Assembly: GCF_008831285.2 (NCBI RefSeq)
Contig: NC_045139.1
Location: 5,616,704-5,680,703, forward strand
Length of the DNA stretch: 64,000 bases
From: Nymphaea colorata
Lineage: Eukaryota; Streptophyta; Magnoliopsida; Nymphaeales; Nymphaeaceae
Direction: 5' to 3'
The notes under the pieces were generated by a model. It worked only from the letters and a program-made list of their open reading frames with translations, was not told the DNA's origin and made no database searches. Below are positions 1-13,600 of this stretch, in pieces (positions within the stretch are counted from its first letter, which is position 1; each line of letters opens with the position of its first letter). A program made the position numbers and the translations under genes.

Positions 1-669
1 GGCGACGCACCCGGAGGACGACGAAGAACGGTGGGAGAAGATTGCTTCCGAGATCCCCGGAAAGACTGCAGCCGATGTGAAGCACCATTACGACATCTTG
101 GTTGAAGACGTAAGCTCGATCGAAGCGGGTAGGGTTCCGGTTCCCTGCTACGCTCACGACGATGCTCAAGGGAAGGAATCCTTTTCTCCGGCCGCCTCCG
201 AGAGCTCGAAGAAAGGGAGTTTCGGATATGGCGGTGGCGCCGGTACCGGTGGGTATTCCGGTCTGCCCTTGGATGTCAATGGTGGTGGGAAGGGGAGTTC
301 CAAGTCTGATCAGGAAAGACGGAAAGGGATACCTTGGACAGAGGAAGAGCATAGGTATACATCCTCTCTCTCTCTATCTCTCTCTCTCGTTTTGATTTCA
401 GTAGGGGGCAGGTGAGATCTAACATGGGTTTTGTGCGATGGGGAGATCTTGTACTATCCTGTAGCCAAAAGAGGGACTGTTTTTATTCCTGCATTAGAAT
501 AATAGCACGCCGTTTTATGGTATCAGCCTTTCTGCATATGGATTATGCTGCAAAGTTGAATACAAAACTGGGTCACTCTCACCCACCTTGCTTTTCTAAT
601 TTGACACTTGATTACTGTTGCTTCTTTTATGTATTAGTTGTACATCTATTGAGGTTCTCCCTCTCTCTT

Positions 670-706
<37 letters not shown>

Positions 707-1454
707 TGTACTGCCATTAATCATTTACTTATTTTGATATGCTGTGAATAATGGACAGAGATACTAAAAATGAGACTCCAGTACGGTTTCTTCTTATATT
801 GTGGGGTATCTGTTGGTTGCTTCATGTAATTGAATATCCGGCATGATTTTGCTGGTCGCACTTTCCAAGTGGGGGGCGCTTGATTCCGTGAAATTCTGAT
901 GGATTTTCAGTTACAGAAGCTTTTGGTACCAACCAATTATTGGCATCTCATGTATATGGTGGAAGTCTGAAGGATGCTCTTTTTTCTTTTTGGATTACAG
1001 GTTGTTTCTTCTGGGTCTTGACAAATTTGGGAAGGGTGACTGGAGAAGCATATCCAGGAACTTCGTCATCTCAAGGACTCCTACTCAGGTGGCCAGCCAT
1101 GCACAGAAGTATTTCATTCGTTTGAACTCGATGAACAGGGACAGGAGGAGATCAAGCATCCATGATATTACAAGTGTGAGTAATGGAGATGCATCGTCGC
1201 CCCAAGGACCGATCACCGGGCAAAGCAATGCAGCTGCTGTTGCAAGAGCTGTTGGACCTTCTGCTAAGCATTCCCCTCAGCAGACCTTGCCTGGAGTGGG
1301 CATGGGAGGTGTCTATGGCCCGCCAATTGGGCAGCCCATAACTGGCCATGTAATGGCTTCTGCAGTTGGAACACCAGTAATGCTTCCCCCTGGACATGCC
1401 CCTTATGTTGTTCCTGTTGCTTACCCTGTTCCACCACCTCCCATGCATCAATAG
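1..1454 (+). CDS. DIVARICATA-like two-repeat MYB transcription factor, 5' truncated by window edge
   Basis: Exons are <1-354 and 1001-1454 (stop TAG at 1452-1454), joined across a GT-AG intron that splits an Arg codon (AG|G). The first exon enters mid-domain, in the frame starting at base 2, with the end of an N-terminal SANT/MYB repeat ([18 protein letters not shown], then HHYDIL). A linker rich in Gly and Ser follows. The second MYB repeat starts at [10 protein letters not shown], crosses the intron, continues [19 protein letters not shown] and ends in the diagnostic SHAQKYF motif (in [12 protein letters not shown]). The tail is rich in Pro, Gly and Ala. This two-repeat layout is that of plant DIVARICATA/SRM1-type nuclear DNA-binding proteins. 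The start codon and first part of repeat 1 lie outside the window. The intron carries two (CT)n tracts. Family assignment is secure; the exact orthologue is not determined. Confidence 0.93.
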
Positions 1455-1629
1455 CAGCCTGATCTTTGTGCTAGAACTTAGAACTATGACCGAGCTTCCT
1501 AATTGAAAGGCCTCCTCGAATCTCTTTGGTGGCCTGTCAGTTTTAGAGTTTTAGTCTGTTAACTCATCGCGTCACATGTGAACATGTCCCTGTTTTACTT
1601 GCAGCAGCGAAATCTTATCTCTGCAGCGA

Positions 1630-1635
1630 AATAAA
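1630..1635 (+). terminator. possible polyadenylation signal of the MYB gene
   Basis: An AATAAA hexamer lies about 175 bases past the MYB stop codon, in a U-rich context typical of plant 3' ends. Plant poly(A) signals are loose, so this is only a likely site. Confidence 0.35.
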
Positions 1636-4249
1636 TGTACTTAGATTTGAGGCTTAAGGATTGCCTCATCTAATTTCTGCTATGAGTGAGGTACATTTCG
1701 ATTGCATGAATGAATCTGATGATGAACTGCATATCTAAAAATTTTCATCCTTTCATGTCAGACCCATAACAGAGAGTTGCCTGGTAGATGGGCTTGAGCT
1801 ATATTCCTAGCCTGGTTGTGGCATCATGGCCAGTGCTTGCTTATCTGGTGACATACTCTTTAGATTCTTGGTACCTCCTTTCCTGCATTTGTTCCACTGC
1901 ATCAGCTTTCACTACCTACCACCTTTGGTTCTATCTTTTGCAGGTAGTCTACATACTTTAATGTTGCAAATAGTCAATCCAGCATATGTTATTTCGGCTG
2001 CAGCTTCATTTGAAATGCATTACAATCTGTTCCAAAAAGTACTAGTTAGACTCAGCGTTGGAGTCTTGAACTGGTTTCTCCAGCAGCCCTCTCTGTTATG
2101 ACCTGATCCCAACAGTCCGATCGACCAATATCAAACCTACATGCCATCAATTCGATTCAACTCTGCTGATTCATTGTATGCTGCCCTTGCAAGCCTCCGT
2201 TCAAATTGATTACAGGTTTCTCCAGATGAGATGACTATTGCAAACATGCAGACTGCCAATTGTTCCCGAGCAGTAAGAACAGAAACCCCCCTCAAAAAAA
2301 AAAAGGAAAAAGCTTCTTAAAACAAACCAACTGTTTTTTGAAGGTCAAAAGCAGTTGGTTCTCATAAAGTAATTGCAGGGCCATATCTGAACCACTAACC
2401 TCCTTCAAACTGTTTCCATTATGGTCAATCTCCATTAGTAGGGATCAGAATCCTTTGTTATCTCAAAACAGTTAAGGTAGGTTTGATGGTTTTGGATCAG
2501 AGATCTCAGGCTAAACTGAAATCCACATTTTCTGGTGGCCTACTATATAACTAAAAGTGGATTTATGTGCCTTAGAACTTTTATTACCAACCTAGGGTTG
2601 GGTAAAACAAACATAGCCTGTCAGGAAGCGAACAGAAAACCTATGCGCCCTAGAATTTTTGTTACCAATCTGGGGTTAGTTAGTTTACTGCCTGTTTTTG
2701 TCAAAAGACCAATTAAGTATCAAACTTTGGGCCTTGTTCAGTTGTTTTTTGGAATATGGAAGAGCAAAGCAAAACCCAGTTCTAAATCCTCATGGTGGAA
2801 ATTATAAGAACCTTAAGTGTCTCTTTAGATCAGGAGATACACCAGACTTTGGCTTAGATAATTAATATGCACATATTGTCCCCTTGGATTATGGGGTACA
2901 CCAAACTTTGGTTTAAAAGGAAACAGATATCTTATTAAAACCAAAGTTTGTTTTCTTGCCTGCACTATACAGGCCAATATCGACCAAAAACATATATATA
3001 GCTGGCTGATACAAGGGTGAAAAAAGTTTTTTTTATCTAAACCAGAATTTTCATAAAATGCATATAAATTGATTCTTAAATATAACAAAACGAAAATCAT
3101 ATATGATATTTTCATAATATTTACAACGTTCCAAGTTACTGCATCAATCATAGGGAGAAAATTTACTGCTTCTGCGTCTATTCATACGATAGAGACAGAA
3201 GAACATCGCTGCTTTGAAAATCTTTGTCACTTTTTGAGAGTTCATAGTTTGGTATGCGCTCCGATGAGTCAGGACCACCTTTGGTTAACGTCAAAATCAC
3301 CAGCGACAATTTCTGCTTTGGCTTTTTTTTCCAGTACTCGTCCCTTCCTTACTGCCAAGGACATGTTCATCCCTTTCTTATTGTTTCTGACATATTTCAA
3401 GATATCAAGATGTACTCTTTATAACAGTCGGTTTTATGGATGCTTACATACTCGGATTCCAATGTAAATGAACAAAAATCCATGCAAATATCAGAATCCG
3501 ACTTCTACTTTCACAATCAAATTTGATATGAAATTCACTTTTTAAAATTCATATTTGAATCCACCTGTGAAAAACCAACTTTCTAAATGTATGGATATTG
3601 TTATATGAAAACGTAACTTGCCATGTTGATGTTTGTTCTTTAATATGATATGTATACAAAATAGAATGCATATCCAAGTCAATTTCTTAACTGAATATTA
3701 ATTTTTTTTCCATGTCCAACTTATTTAAAGCAGTTCAGTCAATGCCTAGACAAAATCATTTTTAGTTCTACTGGGCAGTTGAAATTAAATTTGCCAATTA
3801 AAATTGTTTTTATTCCAAAAAAAGGGCTTAAAAACCAACAAATAAATCTATTTTCGTCATTATGCTCTAAGGCATTAATTGTGATTAAAATAGCAATAAA
3901 TGTCTAACATGGGAAGGCACGGCCCACCTTTTGCTGGAGGGGCGTTTTGGTAATTTTTATGAGGAAGCAATTTTTTTTTGTTACACTTTTACCCTTCGGA
4001 GGGTCCTCTATTTAGTCAACAAGGGCATTTTAGTTATTTTTAGTTCATATTTGAGTCTCGACCTCACTTCAATAAAAATAATAATAATAAAAAAAATTTT
4101 ACATGTAAATCTTAAAATCAAAATTTAAAAACTTTAATTCGATCTCTCGTAACAATTTTTTGACTCCGCCGCCCCTTATTGTATACCATTTAACTCAAGC
4201 TTTGACTCAAGTGTCATACTTGTTACTGTTTGCAATCCCAAAAAATAAC

Positions 4250-4340
4250 ACTTGTAGTGACGTCGTCAAGATTCAAACCTCAAATGACCTTAGAGGTAAG
4301 CCATCTTACTGCTTGGTTGGGCTTCACCCATTGAGGGTAC
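4250..4340 (-). mobile_element. SINE-like tRNA-derived relic
   Basis: Read on the minus strand, an A-box-like stretch (complement of 4295-4313, AGCAGTAAGATGGCTTACC) is followed by a B-box-like stretch (complement of 4267-4281, GAGGTTTGAATCTTG, compare GGTTCRANNCC). Spacing suits an internal pol III promoter of a tRNA-derived SINE. No target duplication was found; the ends are guesses. Confidence 0.35.
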
Positions 4341-4857
4341 ATTACCCTCAACAGAAAAGTTTCCACTTTAACGCATACTTTTTGACATATTTTCAAATAA
4401 GATTCTAAAGTTTCTAACTTCTCTATTAACTGTTTTACAAATACGGTAAAAAGGTGGTTATGATTAAATTAGTGATACGTTTGAAAATGTGAACATTTAT
4501 CAGTTTCAATATTCTTGTTTTCAGTTAAAAGGTGCTTGTGATTAAAAAGAAAAAAAATCAGATTTTTGTCATTTGCTTCTAGTAGCGAAGCCGAAAGTTT
4601 TGATGAGAGGGCACAAATATTAAAAGAGTTCGATTGAGAAAGAGCACTGATATGAAAATATGCATGTTTTATGTACGTTTTTAAACCTCTATTTGATATT
4701 TATGTGGCTCCACCATCGTTCGGTTCATCATGTCTCCTATTTTAACCAAGTAATAAGGGAAAAATTGACGACCTCTATTTGATATTTGTCAACCTTTATT
4801 TGAAACTTGTCAGTGCAACGAGGCATGCATAAGGAAAAATGAAACATTCCCTAAACC

Positions 4858-5215
4858 TGCGCATCGGGCCCGCCCGACCGAGCCTGATAAGAGTCGAGTC
4901 GGGCCCAGGTCAACCCGATGCCCAAAGCCTGAGTCTAGGTTGGCTTGACGCTCGAAACCCGAACCGGATACCAGATAGCTGAGCCCGAGCGGTCGGGGCC
5001 CGAGTCGATTAAAATAAAAAAAATTATATGTAAAATATTTTTATAAATATAAAATGTTTTAAATAATAATATATATATTATTATTAAATAAAAATAATAA
5101 AAATTTTAAAGAATAATCGGGCTGAGTTGGGCCCATCGAATTGACTCGGGCTGGCTTTTTTAGGCTAGAGCGTAACCCGATCGGACCGGGTACCAGGTAC
5201 CTCGACTTAATGAGA
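4858..5215. repeat. GC-rich dispersed repeat island with AT-rich core
   Basis: Two GC-rich blocks built of GGGCCCGACC/GAGTCGGGC-like words flank an AT-rich core (about 5008-5110). They stand out from the surrounding AT-rich DNA. This resembles decayed non-autonomous DNA elements common in plants, but no matching termini or target duplication are visible. Confidence 0.35.
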
Positions 5216-5614
5216 TGAGAGAAATAAATTTGGATAGTTTGCGAAAACCTACTTGCACATCATCACAGTTAATTGGCTGAAAATATAAAATGTGTTTCCA
5301 ATAAGAAAGTTTGTTTGACAAGAAATACAGTTTTTTTTTACTGACTAACAGTCTAAACTCACTATTTTCCTAGCACAATAATAGATTTTTTGTACAAAGA
5401 AGTGGGTAAAAATAAATTGGTCCTCAATTACCTTTTCTTCCATTATTAGTTTAGTAGTATTATTAATATTGGTATGTCAATCGTTTAAATTAGTCACCAA
5501 ATTTACCTCAGGGATCTATATAAAATATTAAAACGAAAAATAATAATGAGTTTTTTTCAGTTGTGGGTATGAATGAGTAATGGTGGACTCACTTATAAGT
5601 TCAAAATGACATCT

Positions 5615-5700
5615 AACGCCCTAGAATCGGAGACACTAGCCAGGGCCAGTCGCTGGTAAACGGTTAGTTGCTAGTTCGAGTGCCACGAACATCAACTTTC
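5615..5700 (+). mobile_element. SINE-like tRNA-derived relic
   Basis: An A-box-like CCAGTCGCTGGTAAACGG (5646-5663) is followed by a B-box-like TAGTTCGAGTGCC (5672-5684). The pair resembles the pol III promoter head of a plant SINE. No folded tRNA and no clear target duplication; ends are uncertain. Confidence 0.35.
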
Positions 5701-5960
5701 TTTTCCTTCCATCTTTCTTATTTCCTTTTCTTTCCTTCTCATCAAAACATGTTTTTTTTGTTTGTTTGATTTTCTTTCCTTTCTCACTTTAATTAGTCAA
5801 TCAAACACAGGAATAACCATGGTTTCCCTTTATTAGAAATCAGTTGTTTGAATGTCAAGATCTAAGATCCTCAAACCCCATATCATCTTAAGTCTTAGAT
5901 ATGTGGCAGAAATAAATTTTTTGAATGTTAAGACCTAAGATCCTAAAATCCCATATCATC

Positions 5961-5998
5961 TATATATATATATATATATATATATATAATGGTTCACA
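5961..5998. repeat. (TA)n microsatellite
   Basis: Uninterrupted TA dinucleotide run directly following the second copy of a 42-base imperfect duplication. Confidence 0.95.
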
Positions 5999-7686
5999 TG
6001 GGTTGTCCAATTAACTGGTCGATACTCGCGGTTGAGTAACTTATAAATTATTATAGAAATGGAAGTTGATACTTATGCTTTTTGGCAATCTTTTCTTTCC
6101 CATTTGTCTAATTTTTTCATTCACTTTTTAAAGATCAAGTATATAATATAGGAAAATCTTAATTTCAATGTCATGTCTTTCGTGCAATTTCAAAAGCAGG
6201 CATCATATTTCAAAATTTACAAAGGAATGCTAGCATCCTTTTTTTTTTTCTTTTAGAAGAAGTGTCTGCCAAAAAAAAAGTTGGGCTAAGAAGCACTCAT
6301 CGGACATGCAGTAGATTCATTTTGGCTCCAATATTAATTGTTTTTATCTGATTTATTAGCTGTGGGTTGGACTTTTTATTGGGTTTTTGTATTGAATCTA
6401 AAAGATCCAAATTTTCCAGAAAAGCCTATTGAGTTCTTTCACGACGTTGATCACTTGAGTTTGCCCTAATTTCCTCGTTAATTTTTCTTTTCGTTTCCTC
6501 TATTTAGGTCTCTTTTTTTTTTTTTTTTGTGGGTCCACAAAAAGTAATGGGTCTAGTTTTTGTGGAATCCACTTAACTGGATCTCTTCTAATCAGAGTCA
6601 AATTCAGACTCAGACCTGGATTTGAAATTTTTAAAGTTGAACTGGGTTTTCATTGAGATAGAGATGACAACGGATTTGTAAGATCCAGTTGCCGATCAGA
6701 AACTGGATCTATTTAGGTGAATCTGGTAAAGCGCAATAGATTTGGATCCGAGCTTGAACTTGGTATACGGTTTGATTGACAGAATGCATATCCAAATATA
6801 ACACTCGAATATGCATCCAATCTGATGACGTGAAAAGTTTGGACCTTACTCTTGTCAGATCTGGATACGGTTTCAAAATTTCAAGTCCGAATATAAGTCA
6901 GAGACTCATCCTCTTTGCAAAGATACGACCAACTCAAATAAGATCATCAGTGGATCCGACTTTGAACCCGAAACTTTTACATCACTGTTGCATAGATAAT
7001 GCAGGCTTGGAATTTGCGTGTAATTTGAGCATATATCTTTGTGGGGTCTTAGATTTGAGTTCAGATTCAGCCGTAAAACTCCACTGGGTCCCTTCTTCTT
7101 CTTCTTCTACAACTCAAGCCCTGTGAATGTTTTTGAGGAGATGCATTGTGCTTGATCCCCTATGCACATGCGTACCAAGTGTTCACCGAAATGTCTCAGG
7201 TGGAGAAGTTCCTTGAGCTTATTATGGTCAGTGTAAGTGCCGGACGGTTCTTTATCTGATTCATGCGGTGTTGGAGTCTGGAGAGTCGTGCATTAATTCG
7301 CTGACCTTGGTGGGGAATTGAATGACAGGAAAGGTCGTTCGATTTCTTCCATTAGTTGGTCTTCGCTGGGGAACTAAGGGTGCCTTTATTGAGGAGGAGT
7401 TCAAATTGCATGGAAAACATTGGTTTCCTTCTCGATGAATCATCATGTCAACTAAAAATTTTAAGAAGTTTCTCCTGCCATTTTTTTTTCTCTCGATTGC
7501 CAAGCAGTAAAAGTTCGCAGAGAAGCAAATGTGGTTCGCGTACTAGGTGGAAGTAAAGGACTTTAGCCTCCTTGGTTCATGAAGGAGGATTTCTCATGTG
7601 GAGTATCGCAATTCGCAGGATCGTAGTATTGGGAGGCCATAGTGGTTGGAGCTGAGAAGCAGTGGAGTGGATGGTCCTGTGGTAGA

Positions 7687-10600
7687 ATGGGAGCTCATTA
7701 CGTGGAGAAACTCAAAAGGATGATGACTCAGATAGCCCTTACTCCTAATGAATCTTCCTCCTCGCTCTCTATGTTCCAAAAATCTTTGATGCCTATCCTT
7801 TCTGTAGCCTCTTCGATGTACCAAGTCTCCCTGCTTGTTAGACAGCAACTTTACACAACGGGTGTCTTCAACCAAGCCAGGTTGCTGACTTCTCTCTCCC
7901 TCTGATATTGGAACCTCACTCTTAATATATATGAGGCATGCTTTTAATCAGCTACTCCATTCTTAACATTTCTCCCTCACTTTTTATACAATTTACCGTA
8001 CCTTATGAATGTCGTTTTTTTTATATCCAAGGCATCATGAAACTACAAAAAGATGATATTTTTTGAATGTGTAGATAAAATTTTATAACACTTTTTTTTT
8101 TAATAAACCCGATTCCTTTGCTCTTGAAATTCATCTGAAAGCATGTAGTTATATGCTGATTTATTTGTTTTCTTGTTTTGGAAAATGCAAATCGCATCTA
8201 CATAATTGTTTTGCCCAAAGACTGTTAAAAATGCTAGGTGTGACTTACAACGCATCTCTCACCGTCTCTCCTTATGACATATGAGTGTGTGTACTTTCTT
8301 CATTGAATGATCAAAAGTAGATATTTAATGAGAGAAGTAGACGTAAAAGCCGGGGATGTCCCCACAGCTAATTGTTAGGATCTCGTTAACCACTTTTATG
8401 GAAGTTGTGCTGTTTTTTATGAGTCAAGGTATTTGTGCATGTAGGTTGCCTCTTCCTGTTATTAGCGTTGGAAATCTCACATGGGGGGGAAACGGAAAGA
8501 CGCCGATGGTGGAATTTATAGCTCGCCACTTTGTTGAAGATGGCATTTGTTCTCTCATCCTCACAAGGGTGGGACTTCCTGTTTCTAGATTAAAGCCTTT
8601 CCACCTTTTCTGTAGTTTGGTTGGTGGTCATGCTTTATGTGTACTGACTTGTGGGCTATAGCCTATAGTAAAACATCTTTGAGATAATTAAATTAACTGA
8701 TTCCTGCTAATTGAAGACATCACTCTTCAATTAAACTCGGGCATATTTTCTGTATACTTGGTGTCTGGCTTGGCACAATGCAGAAAGCACGGAATATATT
8801 ATTTATGACATTTAGTGAATGGTATCCTGGTTTTATTAGTTATTGTAAATGTTCATGCCACAGCACTATCGTTACTAGCTAGGCATAGCTTTCATTAGAA
8901 ATTTTTTTAATCTCCATTTGATTTTCCTTTGTTGTTTATTTCCGTTTACTTCTAGCTGCTCATGTACTTTGACGAATCTGTATACTTCTCGCCCTGGTCT
9001 AGAATAACCTTGGCCATGAGTGACCTTGAGTAGAGGTTTCTTCTGAAATAATATATCCAGCAGTAAATCAGTTATGTACATGAAAAAAGGAAAAATAATA
9101 GAAGCAAGATATGAACAGTTTTGTTATACATCATGTTATACTCTAAGTCACATGGGTACTTCAGTAAGGTCCACGTACCCGTGTCGCCGTACCCATACCC
9201 AAAATGAGTACTTTGACACTTGGGTACCTATAGATCTAAACTGCTTAATTTTACTTTGATTTAATTTTTTTCACCTTACTTTTTATTTTATTCTTTGGAT
9301 GTGAAAATTCGATTGATGTTCATATTTGACTAAGGGGCTGTTTGGTTGTCCATATGTTTAAAGTTTTTCATAGGTTTCTAAAACACACTGCTACAAGAGC
9401 CGTTGATATATATTTTCTATGTTATTTATTTGTTTATGTTGATGTATATTCTTTATTTTGATATATATTTTCTAAGTATTTCTTATTGTTTATATATATA
9501 TACGGCCGTACCCCCGCACCCAAGCTTTTTGAAAATGGTCAGTACCCGTACCCGCACCAGCACCTGTACCCGTACCTATGTGACATATAGCCATATGGAA
9601 TGGTTTGACTATCATAGTAAATGAGTTTCACTGGATCTTAGTTTTTATTAGTTATTTCCTGAAATTTGCAAAACTTACTCAACGTCCAAAGGAAATAAGA
9701 AAGTAAAAATAACATGAAATTGTATTTTTGCTTATAAATTGGATAAAGCTGTATCTATGCAAGTTATATGAAGGTTTATCTACAGAGAAGACATTGTTAA
9801 ACCAGTAATCCAGTTTTTGATTTGTGAAAGTATGAGGATATGTTACATTTCTACTTTCTGTCATTCATATTTTTGAAATTGACATGATTGGCGCCTTTTT
9901 TCTAACGACTTTATATGACGGATGTCTGCTAAGCCTAACCATATTTTAATCATCTAAGCCTAGCCATATTTTCATCATACATGAGGGAATCTAAATGATC
10001 ACTGCAAATTGGTCTTAGTTGCCTTGTAGCTCTCACTTAAAATTGCTTCACTAAGAATCCATGAAAAGGCTCCAAAATGATCACCTTCTTTGATGCAGTT
10101 TATGTGTCATCTCAGTGTTATACCTGCTCTGGTGCAAAGATTTGGTCTAAATGAGAAAAGAGACCGTGATCAATTCAGATATAGAACATGGTAATTATTA
10201 AGAGGGCCCCATATTTTATCTTTCTCTGCTGGATTCCAGTGTTTTTTAAATTTTTTATAAATGCATAGGAGCCTCACAAGAATACGTTAAGTTGACAACT
10301 CTTTCTCTTGTTCGAAAAGAAAAATATTATGGAAGCATTCAACTTAAATTTGGTGCTAACATCATTTTCTGTTATGCAAAAGGCTGGAAGGCAAAAACAA
10401 CCTGGTAACCAAATTGTGAAATGGCATGTATCAGATGTTTTTAGAGGAGGGAGATCTCACTGATACTGCTCTTACGATGTTAGTCATGGTGGAGTTTTCT
10501 ACATTCATGCAATTTTCACTCCAAATTCAGTACTATTCATGCTGAATGAATCTGTATTTAGAGAAATGGTGCCCCTAAACTTAAAACAATCAGTTCCCTA

Positions 10601-13600
10601 CAAGTGATGGCAGATTTGGCCTCTTACGTTATGTTTCAAAATCAGATTAGATGAGTTAAGTTGAAATCTTCTGTGTTGCTTAATGTTTCTGCTTTTTCTC
10701 CTTTTAAACTCTCATCATGGACATGTTATGTGCATATGGGCACCGAGTCAGGTAATAGCATTGGCAAAAGAGATCAGTAAATAGGCACAAATGCACATTT
10801 GCACATGCAACTGCATATTATTTGTGTGCTTTTATGGATGTTTAGGTATTATAAAAATGGGTTATTGTCAGGGTTATGGTGGTGGAGATGAAGCTAACAT
10901 GCTTCAAAGGCATCTTGTTGGGACTCATGCTAAGATTGGCATAGGAGCAAATAGAGTTGCCACGGCTTCTAGTTTCTTAAGCAGATACGGCTATGTAAAT
11001 AAGTTTTCTGCACCCTGCAGAAGGCAAAAGGATAACATTGATCATGGTGGCAAAATTGGTGCTGTGATCTTGGATGATGGAATGCAGGTAAGTCAAAGCT
11101 GTTGATTAAGCAAGACACCCTTTAACATATGAGTACAGCTATACTAAACTGCATCTTTGAAATTGGTTAGTTTATTCTTTTTTAGATTCTACCTTACACA
11201 GCCTCTTGCAGTAAAATCCACTTGATCCAGCATGATCAAATGGTGCATGCCAAGAGATTTTATATGCGTCTAAGTTAACTATTTCTTGGTTTTGATTTAG
11301 TCTGTACCATACCAGTATTCATGACCTATATCTGCAGTCCAGTGAAATGTAGTCTAACTCACTTCAGGTAAACATGAGTATATTTGCATAGATATGTCCT
11401 TGCAATCTTCGTCCCAAGAATATAGTGTAAGCATATAATGTGGTGGGCGTGGAAATGAAATATATCTATATGAAAACCTTTCACTATAGTTTGCTTTTCT
11501 GAAGAAATATTGGTCATCTTACAAATCATCCATCTTAAGTTAGAATTTGACATATTGATGTACACTTCACTATCTTATCCGAAGATCCTTTCTTCGCATG
11601 CAAATTCAACTTATGCAGTTCTGTTGGACCTGTAAAATGGTGTCTAAACTTTCTGCAGTAATTGAACTGTTTCCTTACAAAGATCAGTTGTCACTCACTA
11701 AAATATTCTATTCTACAATATGCACTTCGTGGATGCCTAGTGCTACTTACTAACAGTATAGATGCTAAAATAATAACTATGAAACTCTTACAGATGCTTT
11801 TGAAATTAGTTTTTTTTTTTCACTTAATTCATGTGTTTCTCTTGAACACAGCATTTGAGATTGGCAAGGAATCTGGATATTCTGATGATCAATGGCATGA
11901 TGCCTTGGGGAAATGGCCGACTGATTCCATGTGGACCTCTTAGAGAGCCTCTTACTGCACTCAGAAGAGTCCACATTGCAGTGATTCACAATGCAAATAT
12001 GGTACTTTTAATGATTTTGTTCTACATTTCCATGCAACATTACTCATGGCAAATTATGACACCCAAAAACCATGTTGTGCATGAGATAATAGTGTCAATA
12101 TCAAACATATCTTTTGCTATTGTGTTTGGGGTCACACTAGTATAGCTATAAGCAGTAGAAGTAGCTGAATGTAGATGAGTTGGTTAGAAATTGAATAAAC
12201 AGGTAAACTTAAGTGATTCAAGAATTGAACACATCCAGCCGTCACTGTCATGAATAAATCTGTTACATCTTGCTGCTGCAGATGAAATTGCTTGTTCAGA
12301 GATAAATATGTAACTCAAATAATTTGAATGCAGGTTCCAGATAGTCAGCTTGAAATGATAGTATCACAGCTGATGAAGATAAAGCAATCACTTCCCATTT
12401 TCTTTAGCAGATTGGATCCTTCTCATTTTTTCAATTTGCAGCAACCTTCTCTCATTTTACCACTAACAACAGTACAGAATATGGCTGTATTATGCGTTTC
12501 TGCTGTTGGGTTTGCAAATGCCTTTGTGCAAACCATAAAAAAGGTGATTCAATTGAAAAGCATCATCTTGTTTGGAGCTGAATGATATGTTATTACTTGA
12601 TTGGTTCAGATTTGGTCGTTATACTTGTTTAGACAAAATCTGGCACCCTCCATATAGGTTGTAGCAACTTTTTTTCAGTTTTCATGCTATCAGTTGTCTT
12701 CCCTTTTAATGTGGCCAGATGCAAAAAATAGTTAATGCTATGTCATTCATAATGCAAGGACCTAAGTCAGACCATAGCTTCCATAATCAGTTATTAGGTT
12801 GTGAAATACTGTCAGCAGATGAAGAATAGTGCAGTCAGTGGTTAGTTCACTATATGATCATGACAAACAAATAAATACATGTTATGTTTGTATACATTCT
12901 TTTCCCCCAACCTGACTCTTTGCGCAAACACTGGCATGCTCATGACAAATTCAGTAGTGTCATAGCCACAAAGATCACAATATTTTTGAAAATATCACAA
13001 TATTAACGAGAAAAATGCCAACAACTTAAAAGCCACCGTCTTTTTGTAAATACATGAAAAATATATTTTCCACGTTTTTATTGCATTTTTTCCCTTTTTT
13101 TGTTTTTATCTTTTATAGATTCACCTTTAACCTTAAACTAAATTTTTTATTATCATTTATGATTAAGATATTTATAATTTTGTTTAATTTTTCAATGTCT
13201 TATTATTAATTTCTTATTTGTTTTATTTTTTTGCATTTTTCAAAAAGTTGCGAAGATCTTTTTGAAACTTTATTGTGGAAAACAACTTTGCCGAAAAATA
13301 CCTGAGAAAAACCTTGTCATTAGAAGCCCGAGAAAAATATTTGTAGCTATGAGTAGTGTTGATAAAGAATCTTCCTGTGTGCTAGGGCTTTTTGCTGTAT
13401 TCCCAACCACTGTTGTGTGAATCACATAAGAGTGGTGCAAGCCACAAGGTTTTAAAGCAGAAGTGTGATATAGTATCTTTTCCGCTCTCTTTGTTCTTCA
13501 TTTTGGTATGCTCTTTCTCCATCTTGATCCCTTCTCTGCAGGAATTGCCTGGATTTTTTTGTTTATTTTTCGTTTCTGGTGTTCTATAAAACATTATGCC

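Larger units (their letters stand above)
1455..7686. other. intergenic region between MYB and LPXK, no gene recognised
   Basis: The start is the MYB 3' UTR and downstream sequence. The rest is AT-rich, without an open frame resembling a known protein. It holds two SINE-like tRNA-derived relics, a GC-rich repeat island near 4858-5215, an imperfect 42-base duplication (5847-5888 and 5920-5961), a (TA)n array, and a 6600-7080 segment of repeated GATTTGGATC/GATTCAGAT-like words related to repeats near 22.9 and 63.6 kb. Confidence 0.6.

Noticed and set aside
77-720. Open frames running past the MYB exon 1 end and a 102-residue frame at 412-720
   Set aside because: Past 354 the sequence is intron; the frames end in Ser/Leu runs made by CT microsatellites.
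1826-2101. 91-residue open frame downstream of the MYB gene
   Set aside because: No motif or family resemblance; it lies in 3'-flanking DNA and looks like chance.
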